A stretch of DNA of 54,757 nt from Ilumatobacteraceae bacterium (GTDB taxonomy: Bacteria > Actinomycetota > Acidimicrobiia > Acidimicrobiales > Ilumatobacteraceae): contig JAJTEQ010000007.1 of assembly GCA_021298195.1 (NCBI GenBank), forward strand, positions 1 to 54,757, read 5' to 3'. Below the pieces are notes generated by a model. It searched no databases and was not told where the DNA came from. It saw only the letters and a program-made list of their open reading frames with translations. Below are positions 16,313 to 26,033 of this stretch, one piece after another (the stretch's first letter is position 1; each line of letters begins with the position of its first letter). The position numbers and the translations under genes are program-made.

Positions 16313-16771
16313 TCACTTACCGGCCGCGGCGAGCACGGACTTGACGATGTTGTGGTAGCCGGTGCATCGGCACAGGTTGCCCTCGAGGCCGATACGAATG
16401 TCGTCCTCGGTGGGATTGGGGTTCTCCTTGAGCAGGCTGGTCGCGGCCATCACCATGCCGGGGGTGCAGTAACCGCACTGCAGACCGTGGTTCTCCATGA
16501 AGGCCTTCTGCATGGGGTGCAGGGTTCCGTCGGCGGCCGCCATGCCCTCGATGGTGGTCACGCTCGAACCGTCGGCCTGGACGGCCAACACGGTGCAGCT
16601 CTTGACGGCTTCGCCGTCGACGTGAACGCTGCACGCGCCACACGACGACGTGTCGCAGCCGACATTGGTGCCCGTGAGCTCGAGGACCTCGCGGATGTAG
16701 TGGACCAACAACGTGCGCGGCTCGACGTCGCTCACGTGCTGCTTTCCGTTGACAGTGACGCGGATCTCCAC
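16313..16771 (-). CDS. coxS-like: Molybdenum hydroxylase 2Fe-2S subunit (CoxS-like)
   Basis: The 152-residue small subunit carries two 2Fe-2S clusters. The plant-ferredoxin-like cluster is bound by C39, C44, C47 and C59, the second by C99, C102, C134 and C136, all present. The GTG start at 16771 follows a strong ribosome-binding site GGGGG (16782-16778) with a 6-base spacer. The 14 bases AAGGGGGTACACCG are nearly the same as those before coxL (23969), suggesting matched translation of separated subunits. No in-frame start further upstream fits the family. Confidence 0.92.
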   Translation of the reverse strand: MEIRVTVNGKQHVSDVEPRTLLVHYIREVLELTGTNVGCDTSSCGACSVHVDGEAVKSCTVLAVQADGSSVTTIEGMAAADGTLHPMQKAFMENHGLQCGYCTPGMVMAATSLLKENPNPTEDDIRIGLEGNLCRCTGYHNIVKSVLAAAGK

Positions 16772-16857
16772 GGTGTACCCCCTTGACGGCCGAAGTCGAC
16801 GACGTCGCCGACCTGCATTCTGCCCGATCGGGGGATCTCCCCGCTCACCGGACGGTC

Positions 16858-17766
16858 CTACCGTAGACGCTGGATGACCTGCTCCGGAAGTGCCGACGCC
16901 CCCGTCACGCTCGGCCCGTGCAGGGCCGCGGCGATGGCTTCGGCGCCGTCGACGAGTCGGGGGCCGGGTCGAACCACCACCGCATCGGCATCGATGGCCC
17001 ACACGGCGGCTCGCGGGGGCAGGCGATCCAGGATTCCGCGAGCCTGTTCCATCGCACCGGCGAGGTCGTATCCGCACGGAGAGACGATGATGTGATCCGG
17101 ATCGATGGCGGCGACGGCCTCCCAATCGGTGGGAACCGAACGCCCGCCGGGAATCCCCAGCACCGGCTCGGCGCCCGCCGCTCGTACGACGTCGGGCACC
17201 CAATGGCCACCCACGAAGGGCGGGTCCACCCACTCGAGCACGAACACGGTGGGACGCGCGTGGTTCCCACGGGCCGCGTCGATGGCGGCGGCGAGGTCGG
17301 CGAGTCGCCCGCGCAACGACTCGACGAGACGACGCCCCCGTTCGGGGACTCCGGCGGCATCGGCGACGGTCTGCACGGAGTCGATGACCTCGTCGAGGGT
17401 TTGGGGGTCGATCTGCAACACGGTGGCGTGACAGTTCAAGCGAGCGACCGCCTCGTCGACGTCGCCACTCGGCACCGCGCACACGCGACAGAGATCCTGA
17501 CTGAGGATCAGGTCCGGATCGCAACGCGACAACGCGTCCTCGTCGAGACGGTACAACTCGTCGCCGGCGGCCAATCGTCGGCGCACCAGTTCGTCGATCT
17601 CGAGTGGCGTGAGGTGTTTGGTGTCCATGCCCCCGACGACGATCTCGCGACCGACGCGCGCCGACGGCGGATAGTTGCATTCGAACGTCACCCCGAGCAG
17701 GTCGTCGGCGAGTCCGAGGTCGAAGACGATCTCGGTGGTCGAGGGCAACAGGCTCACGATGCGCAC
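16858..17766 (-). CDS. Cobalamin-binding (BtuF-like) protein without signal peptide
   Basis: The 302-residue protein has the class III periplasmic-binding fold, starting directly with the first strand [13 protein letters not shown], as in the actinobacterial cobalamin-binding family related to BtuF. Two lobes joined by a long helix are suggested by the sequence; there is no signal peptide or lipobox, so it is probably cytoplasmic and not an uptake component. The GTG at 17766 is 6 bases after TACTGT (17778-17773), fitting a leaderless mRNA; an ATG at 17814 in the same frame would overlap the divergent gene. No BtuCD genes are nearby, so its partner is unknown. Confidence 0.7.
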   Translation of the reverse strand: MRIVSLLPSTTEIVFDLGLADDLLGVTFECNYPPSARVGREIVVGGMDTKHLTPLEIDELVRRRLAAGDELYRLDEDALSRCDPDLILSQDLCRVCAVPSGDVDEAVARLNCHATVLQIDPQTLDEVIDSVQTVADAAGVPERGRRLVESLRGRLADLAAAIDAARGNHARPTVFVLEWVDPPFVGGHWVPDVVRAAGAEPVLGIPGGRSVPTDWEAVAAIDPDHIIVSPCGYDLAGAMEQARGILDRLPPRAAVWAIDADAVVVRPGPRLVDGAEAIAAALHGPSVTGASALPEQVIQRLR

Positions 17767-17800
17767 GAGCCGACAGTAGGCGATCTGCCACGATGGAGGC

Positions 17801-19078
17801 ATGGGCGGGTCCACGAATTCGACGGGATGGCAACAGTTGGTCGACGGCGTCGATCTGCCGTTTCACCGCGACCTCGTGGTGCCGACGTTGCGCGAGGTGC
17901 GATTGGCCATTCCGAACCCCGAACCCGTGGCCGACGTGGTCGAAGCGGCGCGTTCGGCCGTCACGAGCACCTTGGGAGCGGCGGTGACCCCGGGGATGAC
18001 GGTGGCGGTGGGCGGTGGAAGTCGTGGTCTCACCCAACGCGTCGACTTGTTGCGTGGAACGATCCTCGGATTGCGCGATCTCGGCGCCGAACCCTTCGTG
18101 GTGCCGGCCATGGGTAGTCACGGTGGTGGCACCGCCGAGGGACAGGTGAAGATGCTCGAATCGCTCGGCATGACCGAGGAAACACTCGGCGCCGAGATTC
18201 GCGCCACCATGGCCACCGTGGAGGTGGCCCGCACCGCGTCGGGCATGCCCATTTATCTCGACGAGCACGCGGCGGCGGCCGATCGCATCCTTCCCGTCAA
18301 TCGGATCAAACCGCACACGTGTTTCAAGGGACCCATCGAGAGCGGTTGCACCAAGATGGCCGTGGTCGGCTTCGGCAAACAGCCCGGTGCGGCGCAGATC
18401 CACTCCTGTGGTCCGGTCGAGATGCGCGAGCGATTGATGGATGGAATCGTGGCGTTGCGCTCCACGGGGCGTTTGCTCGGTGGGGTCTCGTCACTGGAAT
18501 CCGCGGGTGGAAACGTGGTCGACGTGCGTGGCCTCACGTCCGACGACGTCGGTGGCGAGGTCGAGCGTCGACTGACCGAGCGGGCCCGCGAACTGGTGCC
18601 GCCTCTGCCCTTCGACGAGATCGACGTGCTCATCATCGAGCGTGGGGGCAAGGACATCTCGGGCACCACCATGGACCCCAACGTCACGGGTCGCTACTGG
18701 GTGCACGGGCTCGACGATCTGGCGCGACCACGGGTGGCGACCATCGTGTTGCTGGGCATCACCGAGGTGTCCGCGGGCAACGTGTTGGGAATCGGACTGG
18801 CGGACTTCATTCCGGTCGAGGTGGCCACGCGCATCGATTGGCAGAAGACCTATCTCAACTGTTTCACCGCCGGACCCTCCGGGGTGCGTCGGGCGCGCAT
18901 GCCGATGGTGCTACCCGACGAAGCGTCCTGTGTGAAGGCCGCGCTCAGCATGTGCGGCAAAGGAGTTCACGAGCCCAAACGGGTGGTGCGCATTCGCTCG
19001 ACGCTCCATCTCACGACGTGCTGGGTGAGCGAGTCGTTGCTCGGCGAGCTCCCGCCCGGTGCGACCCTCGTGGATTGA
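17801..19078 (+). CDS. LarA-like (DUF2088) putative nickel-pincer racemase/epimerase
   Basis: The 425-residue protein resembles the lactate racemase LarA family in its N-terminal domain: after a nucleotide-fold motif GGGSRGL it has [13 protein letters not shown], the place of the pyridinium-dithio-nickel cofactor site in LarA, and then [15 protein letters not shown] with candidate active-site Lys/His. Homologs racemise or epimerise 2-hydroxyacids. The larB, larC and larE cofactor genes are not in the window. The gene is the only plus-strand one in this stretch, 34 bases from the divergent cobalamin-binding gene; its stop TGA abuts the stop of the ABC permease gene. The family call is moderate; substrate unknown. 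Confidence 0.6.
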   Translation: MGGSTNSTGWQQLVDGVDLPFHRDLVVPTLREVRLAIPNPEPVADVVEAARSAVTSTLGAAVTPGMTVAVGGGSRGLTQRVDLLRGTILGLRDLGAEPFVVPAMGSHGGGTAEGQVKMLESLGMTEETLGAEIRATMATVEVARTASGMPIYLDEHAAAADRILPVNRIKPHTCFKGPIESGCTKMAVVGFGKQPGAAQIHSCGPVEMRERLMDGIVALRSTGRLLGGVSSLESAGGNVVDVRGLTSDDVGGEVERRLTERARELVPPLPFDEIDVLIIERGGKDISGTTMDPNVTGRYWVHGLDDLARPRVATIVLLGITEVSAGNVLGIGLADFIPVEVATRIDWQKTYLNCFTAGPSGVRRARMPMVLPDEASCVKAALSMCGKGVHEPKRVVRIRSTLHLTTCWVSESLLGELPPGATLVD

Positions 19079-19873
19079 TCAGCGGTCGTAGCGACGCAGA
19101 CCCGTCAGGGCGAAGACCGTGCTCACGAACAGCAAGGCCACCATCGCCACGAGGCCGCCCCACGTTTGGGCCCACGTGATGTCACCGAGAAAGCCTTGAC
19201 GGGCGAAGCGGAGAATGTTCGTCATCGGGTTCACCCGTGCGCAGGCCCGTAACCAACCACTCATCTCGGACAGGGGGACCTGTGACGTCGACAAGAAGAT
19301 GCCGAAAAAGATGGCGAACTGGGTGAGGGTGGCCGCACCCATGTTGCGCATGCGGAACGTGAGGCCGAGTGCGAGACCGCAGGCGCTGAGAGCCACCATC
19401 ACCGAGGCCACGATCACCATGGCGATCGCGACCGGTCCGCCCGGCGTGTGCAGACCGCCGAGGAAGCTGACGAGAATCACGAAGGTCACCGGCACGACGC
19501 TGCGCGCGATGGCGGCGGCGTACGAGCCGAACACGATGACCGATCGGCGAGCGGGGGCCATCAACACACGATCGAAGAAACCGGTCTCCATGTCGTTGAG
19601 CAGGCCGAAACTGACGCCGAGGGCGCCGAAGCTGGCACCCTGAATGGCGTTGAGCGGCATGTACCAGTTCATGGGATCGATACCGAGAAGTCGCACCGCG
19701 GCTCCGAAGGCACCGCTGAACGCGACCAACTGGAACACCGGCATGATGAGCGACGGGATGAACGCCGACGGCATGCGTCGCACGCGCAGCAACGAGCGAC
19801 GAACGAGGGCGACCATCACCTCGAGGGAACGGGCGTCGGCGTCGTGGCGACGCGATTCGACGACGGCACTCAT
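19079..19873 (-). CDS. ABC-2 type exporter permease (second)
   Basis: The 264-residue membrane protein of the ABC-2/DrrB type has six hydrophobic segments and the family's central region (TGFFDRVLMAPARRS, the coupling-helix area that reads LxxPxxR in relatives). It overlaps the preceding permease gene by 4 bases (ATGA), so it is translated as the last gene of the exporter operon ATPase-permease-permease. The two permeases share order of motifs and probably form a heterodimer. Cargo is unknown; DrrAB relatives move drugs or lipids out of the cell. Confidence 0.85.
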   Translation of the reverse strand: MSAVVESRRHDADARSLEVMVALVRRSLLRVRRMPSAFIPSLIMPVFQLVAFSGAFGAAVRLLGIDPMNWYMPLNAIQGASFGALGVSFGLLNDMETGFFDRVLMAPARRSVIVFGSYAAAIARSVVPVTFVILVSFLGGLHTPGGPVAIAMVIVASVMVALSACGLALGLTFRMRNMGAATLTQFAIFFGIFLSTSQVPLSEMSGWLRACARVNPMTNILRFARQGFLGDITWAQTWGGLVAMVALLFVSTVFALTGLRRYDR

Positions 19874-20658
19874 GACGCGGCCAATCGCTTGTTCAGCGAG
19901 CGCAGGGCGAACGCGATGCCCACGATCGACACGGCGAGGGGAATGAGCCAGGCCTTCACGAATTGATCGACGGCCAGCTCGTGGTTCATGAACCCTTGCA
20001 TGCCCTCGACGATGTGCGACATGGGGTTCCAGTCGGCGACGGTGCGATACCAGCCCGTCATGTAGTGGCGGGGGAAGAAAGCCGACGAGAGGAAGAGCAG
20101 CACGAAGACGAGGGGGAACGAACCTTGTACCACCTCCGGGCTGCCGGACTTGATGGCGATGGCGGCCATGAGGCCCGCCATCGCGAGACCGAGCAACGCT
20201 CCGGACACGATCAAACCGATCACGCCCACGGGCCCACTCTTCACGCGAGCACCGAACACGACGAAGAGCGACATGAACACCACCACCTGGGTGACACCGA
20301 CCACCATGCTGGCCGCCAAGCGTCCGAGCACGATCGACACTCGCGAAATGGGCGAGGCCAACAGGCGCTCGAAGAAGCCCTGTTCGATGTCGGTGGCCAG
20401 GTCGCCGGCGGCCGACGTGGCGCCGAAGAGGACGCCTTGCACGACGGCTCCGGCCACCGCGTAGTTGAGGAACGACGAGGCGATGTTCTCGCTGAAGTAC
20501 GGATCCTGGGCCAGGCGATTGAAGCTGGCCGAACCGAGGGCGGCGAAGAAGAGCGGGAAGATGAACGCCGGAGCGAGAGCGGCCGGTTGTCGCAGTCGTC
20601 CACGGACGCTGCGCTTGGTCAGCTGGGCGCTGTGAGTGATCGCGGTGGCGATGCTCAC
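19870..20658 (-). CDS. ABC-2 type exporter permease (first)
   Basis: This 262-residue ABC-2 permease has six predicted helices and the coupling-region motif QGFFERLLASPISRVSIVLGR, parallel to the one in the following permease. It overlaps the ATPase gene upstream and the second permease gene downstream by 4 bases each, so all three are translationally coupled. With the adjacent ATPase it forms a daunorubicin-resistance-type (DrrAB-like) exporter. Confidence 0.85.
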   Translation of the reverse strand: MSIATAITHSAQLTKRSVRGRLRQPAALAPAFIFPLFFAALGSASFNRLAQDPYFSENIASSFLNYAVAGAVVQGVLFGATSAAGDLATDIEQGFFERLLASPISRVSIVLGRLAASMVVGVTQVVVFMSLFVVFGARVKSGPVGVIGLIVSGALLGLAMAGLMAAIAIKSGSPEVVQGSFPLVFVLLFLSSAFFPRHYMTGWYRTVADWNPMSHIVEGMQGFMNHELAVDQFVKAWLIPLAVSIVGIAFALRSLNKRLAAS

Positions 20659-21608
20659 TGTGCGCCCTCCAGTCGATGGCCGGTGGCCTCGGCGAACACG
20701 TCGTCGAGGCTGGGCTCGTTCAATTCGAGATGGCGCACCTTGATGCCCGCCTCATCGAAGGCACGCACGACGGCGGCGACGTCCTCGGCACCTCGGGCGA
20801 GTCCGACGCCGAGGGTTCCCTCGGCCGAGGGGCGGAGTTCTCCGAATCGAGACAGGGTGGATCGTGCCGACTCGACGTGTGATTGGTCGACGCTGACGAA
20901 CAACGTGGGCGAGCCGACCCGGGCCTTGAGGTCGCGGGGCACCCCGGCGCGAACGATACGACCGTGGTCGACGATGGCGATGCGATCGGCCAACTGGTCG
21001 GCTTCCTCGAGGTATTGCGTCGTGAGCAGCACGGTGGTGCCGGACTGGTTCAATCGACGTACTTCCTCCCACAAGGTGAGACGACTCATCGGGTCGAGGC
21101 CGGTGGTGGGTTCGTCGAGGAACAACACCGTCGGTTCGTGCACGAGCGACAACGCCAGGTCCAGGCGGCGGCGCATGCCGCCGGAGTAGGTGCCAACGCG
21201 ACGTTCGGCCGCCGCGGTGAGGCCCACTCGTTCGAGCAGTTCGTCACCGCGGTCCCGACCGGCGCTCTTGGACAATCCGTAGAGGACCGCTTGCAGGTTG
21301 AGCAGTTCGCGTCCGGTCATCAACGGATCGATGGCGGCGTCCTGCAACGCCACGCCGATGGAGCGACGCACCTTGTCGGCCTCTTTCACCACGTCGAAGC
21401 CGGCCACGTGAGCCGAACCCGCAGTCGGCTTCAAGAGGGTGGTGAGCATGCGCACGATCGTGCTCTTGCCGGCCCCGTTGGGTCCGAGGAGTCCGAAGAT
21501 CTCGCCGGTGCGCACTTCGAGGTCGACGCCGTCGACGGCCTTGACGATGTTGTCACCCGTGCCGAAATGGCGAACCAGTTCGCGGGCGACGATGGGGGAG
21601 GATGTCAC
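20655..21608 (-). CDS. ABC exporter ATPase, DrrA-like
   Basis: The 317-residue ATPase powers the two permeases encoded after it. Walker A GPNGAGKST is at 42-50, the signature YSGGMRRRLD and Walker B VLFLDEPTTGLD follow in order, and a C-terminal extension of about 90 residues is typical of DrrA-type drug/lipid exporters. The GTG start at 21608 is preceded by TATCCT (21622-21617), 8 bases away, so the leader is at most a base or two. A perfect palindrome covers that box (21613-21625), suggesting local repression, but no adjacent regulator gene is present. Confidence 0.88.
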   Translation of the reverse strand: MTSSPIVARELVRHFGTGDNIVKAVDGVDLEVRTGEIFGLLGPNGAGKSTIVRMLTTLLKPTAGSAHVAGFDVVKEADKVRRSIGVALQDAAIDPLMTGRELLNLQAVLYGLSKSAGRDRGDELLERVGLTAAAERRVGTYSGGMRRRLDLALSLVHEPTVLFLDEPTTGLDPMSRLTLWEEVRRLNQSGTTVLLTTQYLEEADQLADRIAIVDHGRIVRAGVPRDLKARVGSPTLFVSVDQSHVESARSTLSRFGELRPSAEGTLGVGLARGAEDVAAVVRAFDEAGIKVRHLELNEPSLDDVFAEATGHRLEGAQ

Positions 21609-21612
21609 GAGT

Positions 21613-21625
21613 TTGTAGGATACAA
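21613..21625. promoter_or_regulatory. Palindrome TTGTA-N3-TACAA at the ABC exporter promoter
   Basis: TTGTA (21613-21617) and TACAA (21621-21625) form a perfect inverted repeat with a 3-base centre. It overlaps the likely -10 box TATCCT of the ATPase gene and lies 5 bases before its GTG. Placement fits an operator for a drug-sensing regulator of TetR, MarR or GntR type; the class is a guess. Confidence 0.45.
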
Positions 21626-21680
21626 GTGATTTCGGTTCGACGAAGCATGACGTTCGTCGCCGACGGGGACGAGCCTCGAC

Positions 21681-23969
21681 CTACTTGGCGGCGTTGATGG
21701 CCTGCCACACGCGCTCGGCGGTGCAGGGCATCTCGATGTGGCGCACCCCGAGGTGCGACACCGCGTCGACCACGGCCGACTGAATGGCCGGGGTCGAGCC
21801 GATGGTTCCCGATTCGCCGATGCCCTTGGCGCCGATGGCGTTCACCGGGGTCGGAGTCTCCATGTGGACCACCTCGACGCTCGGAAGTTCGGCGGCCGAG
21901 ATGAAGCCGTAGTCGGCCAGGTTCGACGTGGTGGGGTTGCCGTCGGCGTCATAGAGCACTTCTTCGAGAAGGGCCTGAGCCACACCCTGGGCCACACCAC
22001 CATGGATCTGACCGTCGAGCAACATCGGGTTGAGCACCTTGCCGGCGTCGTCACAGGCCACCTGGCGCAGATGCTTCACGCGACCGGTCTCGGTGTCGAC
22101 TTCGACCACGGCCACGTGCGCACCGAACGGGAAGGTGGCACCGGGAACACCGATGACCTCGTCGTGCATCAAACCGCCGTTGCCCTTCTCGGCCGCGGCC
22201 AGATCGGCCCACGACTTGGACATGGCCGGAGTACCGGCGACGTGGAAGACACCGCGACCCTTGTCGAGCACGACGTCGGCCTCGTTGGCCTCGAGCAGGC
22301 GCGCGGCCACGGCCTTGGCCTTCTCGGTGAGGGTGCCGGCCACTTGGAACACGGCGTTTCCGCCCTGCTGCAGCGAACGCGAGCCCATGGTGCCCGTTCC
22401 GATCGGAACGAGGTCGGTGTCGCCCCACACGAGCTCGACCCTGTCCATGGGGATGCCGGTCTGCTCCTGAACGAGCATCGACCACGCGGTGTCATGACCC
22501 TGACCGTGGGGCGAGGTGCCCGTGTAGACGATGGCTCGACCGTCTTCGGTGACCTCGACCTTGGCGGACTCGCCGTTGCCGACGCCTCCGGTGATCTCGA
22601 CGTACACGCTGACGCCGATTCCGATCTGCTTCACGTCACCACTGGCGCGACGCTTCGCCTGCTCGGCGCGCAAGGCCGCGTAGTCGGAGGCCGCCAGGGC
22701 CTTGTCGAGTGCGGTCTCGTAGTCGCCCACGTCGTAGGTCTGGCCGACCACGGTGGTGTGCGGCTCCATGAACTTGGGGATGAGGTTGATACGGCGCACC
22801 TCGGCGGCATCCATTCCCAATTCGAGAGCGAACAGGTCCATGGCGCGCTCGATGGCCGCGGTGGCCTCGGGACGACCGGCGCCGCGATACGCGACGATCG
22901 GCGTGGTGTTGGTGATGACCGAGGTGGTGCGGCATTCGATGTTGGGAATGGCGTACACGCCACTCGACATCGGGCGCGTCATGAACGGCGCGAGGATGGT
23001 GCCCATGTCGGCGAAGCCACCGGCGTCCTGAATGGCGTGCAACTGGTAGTGGGTGACCTTCCCGGCCTTGGTGCCACCGATGGTGACGTACTGCAATTGG
23101 GCGCGTCCGTGCCCGAGGGCCACCATCGACTCGCTGCGGGTCTCGCGCCACTTCACCGGTCGGCCGACCTTCTTCGCGATGACGCCGAGCAACAATTCCT
23201 CGCCGTACGCGCCGATCTTGGCACCGAATCCGCCGCCGACGTCGGGGGTGCGCACGCGGATCAACGACTTGTCGACGCCGTTGGCGGCGGCCAGCGGATC
23301 GACGGCACCCTGAGCGTGTTGCGTGGACAACCACTGGTTCAGGCGACCGTCGGGACCCCAGGCCGCGGCGGCTCCGCGCACCTCGAGCGGGCACGGGGCC
23401 ACGCGCTGGTTCATGAAGCGGCCGGTCACGACAACTTCGCAACCCGCGAAGAACGCCTCGCCGGTGTTCTCGGGGATACCGAGCACCGTGGTGTCGAACA
23501 CCACGTTGCTGCCCGCACCTTCGTAGATCAGCGTGGACGACATCATCGCCGCCTCGACGTCGATGAGAGCCTCGAGCGGATCGATGTCGACGATCACGGC
23601 TTCGACGGCGTCGACACCTTGCTCGCGAGTTTCGGTCACGACGGCGGCCACGGGCTCGCCGACGTAGCGAACCTTGTCACTGGCCAGGAGCGTGTGCGCC
23701 ACCATGGGGTTGAACGCCGCCGGAACCGGCTGCAGGCCGAGGGACTCGGCGGTGAAGATGGCGACCACACCGGGCATCGACGCGGCGTCGCTGGTGTCGA
23801 TCGACTGGATGCGACCATGAGCGACCGACGAGCGCACGTACGTGACGTGGAGCGCACCCTGCAACATGGGCTCGTCGTACAGGTCGTCGACGTACTTGCC
23901 GCCCGAGGTGAGGAACTTGGGATCTTCCTTGCGAAGAACCCGGTTGCCGAGAATGCTGCCACCGGTCAT
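21681..23969 (-). CDS. coxL-like: Molybdenum hydroxylase large subunit, form II CoxL-like
   Basis: The 762-residue large subunit binds the molybdopterin cytosine dinucleotide cofactor. GGGFGAK is at 245-251, and the active-site loop reads AYRGAGR (360-366), the form II motif; true CO dehydrogenase (form I) has AYxCSFR. The C-terminal KGIGESG carries the catalytic Glu. It is therefore more likely an aldehyde or heterocycle oxidising enzyme than a CO dehydrogenase. The ATG follows GGGGG (23980-23976) with a 6-base spacer, the same leader as coxS. Its partner subunits coxS and coxM lie 5 kb downstream on the same strand, separated by the ABC exporter and two other genes. Confidence 0.92.
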   Translation of the reverse strand: MTGGSILGNRVLRKEDPKFLTSGGKYVDDLYDEPMLQGALHVTYVRSSVAHGRIQSIDTSDAASMPGVVAIFTAESLGLQPVPAAFNPMVAHTLLASDKVRYVGEPVAAVVTETREQGVDAVEAVIVDIDPLEALIDVEAAMMSSTLIYEGAGSNVVFDTTVLGIPENTGEAFFAGCEVVVTGRFMNQRVAPCPLEVRGAAAAWGPDGRLNQWLSTQHAQGAVDPLAAANGVDKSLIRVRTPDVGGGFGAKIGAYGEELLLGVIAKKVGRPVKWRETRSESMVALGHGRAQLQYVTIGGTKAGKVTHYQLHAIQDAGGFADMGTILAPFMTRPMSSGVYAIPNIECRTTSVITNTTPIVAYRGAGRPEATAAIERAMDLFALELGMDAAEVRRINLIPKFMEPHTTVVGQTYDVGDYETALDKALAASDYAALRAEQAKRRASGDVKQIGIGVSVYVEITGGVGNGESAKVEVTEDGRAIVYTGTSPHGQGHDTAWSMLVQEQTGIPMDRVELVWGDTDLVPIGTGTMGSRSLQQGGNAVFQVAGTLTEKAKAVAARLLEANEADVVLDKGRGVFHVAGTPAMSKSWADLAAAEKGNGGLMHDEVIGVPGATFPFGAHVAVVEVDTETGRVKHLRQVACDDAGKVLNPMLLDGQIHGGVAQGVAQALLEEVLYDADGNPTTSNLADYGFISAAELPSVEVVHMETPTPVNAIGAKGIGESGTIGSTPAIQSAVVDAVSHLGVRHIEMPCTAERVWQAINAAK

Positions 23970-24087
23970 GGTGGACCCCCTTTGGTCGAGTGTTGGTGTG
24001 TCGAGCGTGTCGATACCCGAATCGTCGTCCCGACACTAGCCCTCGAGCGGGCACCCCTTCACGGTCGGGCCGAGCGACGGTCGACGG

Positions 24088-24663
24088 TCACGGAAGGGGA
24101 ACGGTGACCACCGTGACCGAGGTCGGGTCCTCGGTTGGCGGATTCTCGGTCGGCGCATTCTCGGCGGCGGCTTCGGCGGCGGCCTCGTTCACGCGGACCG
24201 CGACGATCTGGGTCACCAAGTCGTACGGCCAACCCGTGGGGAGCTCGATGGGTGCCTGGGAGTCCCCGACGATCTGCTGGCGCTGCTCGCCGGCCATCAC
24301 GTACCCCAACTCCTCGCGGGCGGCATCTTCCACGCCGGCCGGGGTGTTCAGCCGATCGACCTCGGTCTGCAGCTCGTCGGTGGCCTGCTTGATGGTCTCC
24401 AGTTCCTCGGTGCGCGCGTCGACTTCCTGACGTTGACCGAGCCACGACGTGGCGGGCAGGACGAGGAAGGAGTTCCCGAACGAGATGACGATCACCACCG
24501 CGCCGACGAGCATCAAGGTGCGACCGAGAAGCTTGGGGAGCAGGCGTTCGGTACGCGGCGTGGGACGCGTGCGATCCGCGACGGCTTTGCTCAGTCGGGA
24601 CCGCTTCGACGACTTCTTCCTCGTGGCGCGCGGGATACTGCTGGTCTTGTTGCCGCGGGCCAT
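24088..24663 (-). CDS. divIC: Septum formation initiator (DivIC/FtsB family)
   Basis: The 191-residue bitopic membrane protein has a basic, disordered N terminus (about 40 residues), one transmembrane helix around 45-65, and a coiled coil with QEVDARTEELETIKQATDELQ followed by the family motif VEDAAREELGYVMAGE. It belongs to the FtsB/DivIC group that links divisome proteins FtsL and FtsQ. The C-terminal tail is Pro/Thr/Glu-rich. Its place directly after eno is conserved in actinobacteria (Rv1024 in M. tuberculosis). The ATG at 24663 lies 6 bases after CAGAAT; a GTG two codons upstream is an alternative. Confidence 0.82.
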   Translation of the reverse strand: MARGNKTSSIPRATRKKSSKRSRLSKAVADRTRPTPRTERLLPKLLGRTLMLVGAVVIVISFGNSFLVLPATSWLGQRQEVDARTEELETIKQATDELQTEVDRLNTPAGVEDAAREELGYVMAGEQRQQIVGDSQAPIELPTGWPYDLVTQIVAVRVNEAAAEAAAENAPTENPPTEDPTSVTVVTVPLP

Positions 24664-24718
24664 GCCCACATTCTGCCGGTTCGACGTCGGTCGTTGGTGT
24701 CACCCCGAGTGGGTGACC

Positions 24719-26008
<1,290 letters not shown>

Positions 26009-26033
26009 CTAGTGAGCGAACCCGCGCGCTCCC

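Noticed and set aside
21738-24107. Long plus-strand open frame across the coxL region
   Set aside because: High GC gives long antisense frames; the peptide is His/Gly/Arg-rich with no motif, whereas the minus strand encodes a complete CoxL.
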